Source of the DNA: Tardiphaga sp.
GTDB taxonomy: Bacteria > Pseudomonadota > Alphaproteobacteria > Rhizobiales > Xanthobacteraceae
Assembly (NCBI GenBank): GCA_028290765.1
Contig: JAQGJF010000846.1
Location: 1 to 8,932, forward strand
Direction: 5' to 3'
Length of the DNA stretch: 8,932 nucleotides
In this document: positions 7,050 to 8,932 of the stretch, piece after piece
Layout of the letters: every line of letters starts with the position of its first letter
How positions within the stretch are numbered: position 1 is the stretch's first letter
Program-made: the position numbers and the translations under genes
Notes under the pieces: generated by a model
The model's database searches: none
The model's input: the letters and a program-made list of their open reading frames with translations, nothing else
Told to the model about the DNA's origin: nothing

Positions 7050-8263
7050 GGCAGGGCCCGGGCGGATTTGCCGGCGATCGCCGCATCCCAGGCGGCGCGC
7101 AGTTCAGCCACGCCGGCCGCCGGTCCATCGGCATGCGCCAGAATGCCGCCGCCGGCGGCGAAAATCAGATCGGTCGAGCCCAATGCGGCATAGGTCTGAT
7201 GCGCCTGCCTGGCGGATTGTCCGGACGAGAACACCGGCATGGCCACGCAGGGCTTGTCGTCGAACATCGGCGTCAGGCTGGCCTTTGCGGACGCAATCAC
7301 GCTTTCGTCGGTCTCGCTGAACTTATTGCCGATGCCGTTGACATGGATGTGGTCGGCGCCGGCCAGCCGCCAGATCTTTTGCCAGGCCGTAAACTCCCAG
7401 CCGAGGGCGGGATGGCGGTTCAACGCGCCCCAGCCGTTGCGATGGGCATGGATCGGCAGCTGCGCGTGACGGCCGAGCTCGATCATGCCGACGAGGCCGA
7501 TCGAATGGATGCTCGCCATCACGCAGGTGCCGCCCATCGCCAGCACGAGATCCTGGCGCCGGCGCATCTGGTCGATTTCCCCGGTCAGGTTGAAGGCGAA
7601 CATCACCTTCTTGCCGGTCCGGTCCGCACGACAATTGATGACGCGCATGATGGCGCGCACCCGTTCGTCGAACGGACAATAGCTGCCATCCGATTGCAAC
7701 TCGTCGTCCTTGATGAAGTCGACACCGGCATCGCACAAGGTCGCCACCAGATCGGCGGTCTTGGCCGGGCTCAGCCCGATGCTCGGCTTGATGATGGTGC
7801 CGATCAGCGGACGATCGCTGACGCCGGCCAGCCGGCGGGTTCCGGCGACGCCGAATTTCGGGCCGCCATAGGCCGCGGCGAAGGCGGCCGGCAGGCGCAG
7901 ATCGAGCAGCCGCAATCCCGTCAGCTGCCGCAACTCCCATAAATTGCCGGCCACCATCGCCATCAGATTGGGAAGCGAAGGGCCGATATTGTCGAGCGGC
8001 CAGGACAGCGTCACCCGCGCGCGGCGCCAAGGGCCTTCCGGGTGGATCGGCCGCGCCACGGGCAGCGACGGTTCGGACGCTTCGTCGAGCAGCTGAATGT
8101 GTTCGACCCGCGCGGCGGCGCGTTGTTTCAGCTCCGGCGTTTCGCCGGGTACCGCGACGAACGTTCCAGAGGATTGCTCGCCCGCCATGGTTTCCGCGGC
8201 GGTACGGGGATCGATCGGGGTTTCGATCCAGTAATCCGCTTCGATGCGCGTCGGAACCGTCAT
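7046..8263 (-). CDS. RuBisCO-like protein (form IV), probable sugar-acid phosphate decarboxylase or lyase
   Basis: RuBisCO large-subunit superfamily protein, 405 aa, shorter than true RuBisCO (about 470). By-eye alignment to spinach numbering finds E29 (E60), T34 (T65), N107 (N123), K159 (K175), the metal/carbamate set K185-D187-E188 (K201, D203, E204) in DFIKDDE, H274-R275 (H294, R295), H307 (H327), loop-6 K314 (K334), S346 (S379) and the phosphate-binding GGG (371-373). Changes are S161 for K177 and W278 for H298. Asn rather than Lys at the N123 position argues against an MtnW-type methionine-salvage enolase. Known relatives in D-apiose pathways are decarboxylases or transcarboxylase/hydrolases acting on 3-oxo-isoapionate 4-phosphate, after a DUF1537 kinase. 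The start at 8263 begins the conserved RIEADYWIETP segment; the open frame reaches 8521 but that part overlaps the VOC gene and has no family similarity. The gene lies 8 bp after the VOC stop and overlaps the kinase. CO2 fixation is unlikely. Confidence 0.9.
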   Translation of the reverse strand: MTVPTRIEADYWIETPIDPRTAAETMAGEQSSGTFVAVPGETPELKQRAAARVEHIQLLDEASEPSLPVARPIHPEGPWRRARVTLSWPLDNIGPSLPNLMAMVAGNLWELRQLTGLRLLDLRLPAAFAAAYGGPKFGVAGTRRLAGVSDRPLIGTIIKPSIGLSPAKTADLVATLCDAGVDFIKDDELQSDGSYCPFDERVRAIMRVINCRADRTGKKVMFAFNLTGEIDQMRRRQDLVLAMGGTCVMASIHSIGLVGMIELGRHAQLPIHAHRNGWGALNRHPALGWEFTAWQKIWRLAGADHIHVNGIGNKFSETDESVIASAKASLTPMFDDKPCVAMPVFSSGQSARQAHQTYAALGSTDLIFAAGGGILAHADGPAAGVAELRAAWDAAIAGKSARALP

Positions 8264-8271
8264 GCGAAGAC

Positions 8272-8811
8272 TCAGAGTTTTGTCAGGTCGGGAAACGGAC
8301 GAACCGGATCGCTGCCGTCCCAGCCCTCGGCGGCGGTGCGGATCAGATCGAACATTTTTCCTTTCGGTCCGGCAACCTCCGACAATTCGATCACCGTTCC
8401 GGGGTGATATTCGGTATCGAAATAGACGAAACGGCCGCGCGCGCCGACTTCGCCGCTCATCACCGCCTTGAAACCCTGCGCTTCCAGGCGCGCCAGGTCG
8501 GCATCGTAGTTTTCGGTCCAATAGGCGACATGCTGCAGCCCGGTGTGGCCGGCTTTGAGAAAATCGCGATACATCGACGGCGCGTCGTTACGGGTCTGGA
8601 TCAGCTCCATCTGCAGCGGACCTGAATTCGCCAGCGCCACCGAATTGTGCGGCTCATGGGCCTCGCCGCGATAACGGTAGTTCACGATCGGCACCTTCGG
8701 ATTATAGAACCACGGACCGATGCCGAGTTCGCGGCTCCAATAGTCCATGGCCTGTTCGATGTCGTTGACGACATAACCGGCCTGACGAATTTCGCCGAAA
8801 AAGCGGCTCAT
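8272..8811 (-). CDS. VOC (glyoxalase-fold) family protein
   Basis: Cytoplasmic vicinal-oxygen-chelate protein, 179 aa, with the two usual beta-alpha-beta-beta-beta modules: about 7-72 (starting IRQAGYVVNDIEQAMDYW) and 91-145 (starting LQHVAYWTEN). The metal-site positions appear to be Q10, E69 (in LQMELIQ), H94 and E142 (in GTVIELSE), so Gln replaces the common first His. The family contains glyoxalases, methylmalonyl-CoA epimerases, isomerases and dioxygenases, and the sequence alone does not say which. Placed between a TRAP permease and a RuBisCO-like protein/kinase pair, it is likely to epimerise, isomerise or oxidise the imported acid or an intermediate. No signal peptide. The start is well supported by AGGAA seven bases upstream. 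It lies 27 bp after the permease and 8 bp before the RuBisCO-like gene. Confidence 0.85.
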   Translation of the reverse strand: MSRFFGEIRQAGYVVNDIEQAMDYWSRELGIGPWFYNPKVPIVNYRYRGEAHEPHNSVALANSGPLQMELIQTRNDAPSMYRDFLKAGHTGLQHVAYWTENYDADLARLEAQGFKAVMSGEVGARGRFVYFDTEYHPGTVIELSEVAGPKGKMFDLIRTAAEGWDGSDPVRPFPDLTKL

Positions 8812-8818
8812 GATGCAA

Positions 8819-8823
8819 TTCCT
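8819..8823 (-). promoter_or_regulatory. ribosome binding site of the VOC gene
   Basis: On the minus strand AGGAA stands seven bases before the ATG at 8811. This good Shine-Dalgarno fixes the VOC start and lies in the 27-bp gap after the permease stop, so no separate promoter is needed. Confidence 0.65.
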
Positions 8824-8838
8824 GATGTGGTGAGCGGT

Positions 8839-8931
8839 CTAGAATTTGAGGAAGCCGATCGAAAGCCAGGGGATCGCCGCCACGACCGCGAGGCCGAACA
8901 ACAAAGCGGCGATGTAACCCCAGATCTGCTT
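8839..8931 (-). CDS. C-terminal end of a probable TRAP transporter large permease (DctM type), partial
   Basis: Only the last 30 residues and a TAG stop are in the window; the gene runs off the right edge. The fragment is a basic start, one transmembrane helix with the pattern GYIAALLFGLAVVAAIPWLS, then a short tail ending in LKF. A final hydrophobic helix running into a Pro-Trp-Leu-Ser turn is typical of DctM large permeases of TRAP transporters, which import acids with the help of a periplasmic binding protein. Another multi-pass transporter cannot be excluded on 30 residues. It is in the same direction as, and 27 bp before, the VOC gene, so it probably supplies the substrate for this operon. 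Confidence 0.6.
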   Translation of the reverse strand, partial: KQIWGYIAALLFGLAVVAAIPWLSIGFLKF

Positions 8932-8932
8932 G

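Noticed and set aside
6291..7942. Long plus-strand open frames opposite the kinase and RuBisCO-like genes
   Set aside because: Both minus-strand genes have complete family signatures here. The plus-strand translations are Arg/Ala/His-rich and unrecognisable.
7046..8263. RuBisCO-like gene as true CO2-fixing RuBisCO or as methionine-salvage MtnW
   Set aside because: It is shorter than true RuBisCO, lacks the His298 and Lys177 equivalents, and has no small subunit or phosphoribulokinase nearby. MtnW has Lys where this has Asn at the N123 position, and no salvage genes are adjacent.
8264..8521. Upstream extension of the RuBisCO-like frame to 8521
   Set aside because: It overlaps the VOC gene in another frame, gives an Arg-rich stretch unlike any RuBisCO-like N-terminus, and the family similarity begins right at ATG 8263.

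Overview
The window is GC-rich, tightly packed DNA from an alphaproteobacterium. Codon choice, protein style and gene content suggest the Bradyrhizobium/Rhodopseudomonas/Afipia group, but this is a judgement by eye. It holds seven complete protein genes, the tail of an eighth, a convincing rho-independent terminator, and a gene-free leader at the left edge. I see no rRNA, tRNA, CRISPR array or insertion sequence.

Left half (+ strand), exported proteins. After an AT-richer, gene-free stretch (1-352) come two translationally coupled genes. The first encodes a secreted imelysin/EfeO-like (M75) protein (353-1168). The second encodes a secreted two-heme cytochrome c peroxidase/MauG-type protein (1165-2556) with an unusual ~140-residue helical C-terminal extension. 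They overlap by four bases (ATGA) and look like a two-protein periplasmic iron or redox module. No EfeU permease or EfeB peroxidase lies in the window. A 206-bp gap leads to a large secreted phosphoesterase of the phospholipase C/acid phosphatase AcpA type (2763-4856). Its mature N-terminus is a His/Asn/Asp-rich tract. A strong hairpin plus T-run (4901-4943) ends that transcript. Next is a small exported protein that resembles LolA-fold/DUF4412-type proteins (4970-5647).

Right half (- strand), a carbohydrate-acid catabolic operon. Read right to left it contains the C-terminal end of a probable TRAP transporter large permease (DctM type, running off the window), a VOC/glyoxalase-fold protein, a RuBisCO-like protein, and a four-carbon-acid sugar kinase (DUF1537). 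Spacings are 27 bp, 8 bp and a 4-bp overlap. Established work on D-apiose catabolism shows DUF1537 kinases making phosphorylated 3-oxo acid sugars that RuBisCO-like proteins then decarboxylate or cleave. A TRAP importer, kinase, RuBisCO-like protein and VOC protein together suggest a related pathway for a branched or oxo sugar acid. The substrate cannot be read from sequence. The RuBisCO-like protein keeps almost all RuBisCO catalytic positions but has Trp and Ser where RuBisCO has His298 and Lys177. This operon is the most interesting part of the window.

The two halves converge at 5648-5678.
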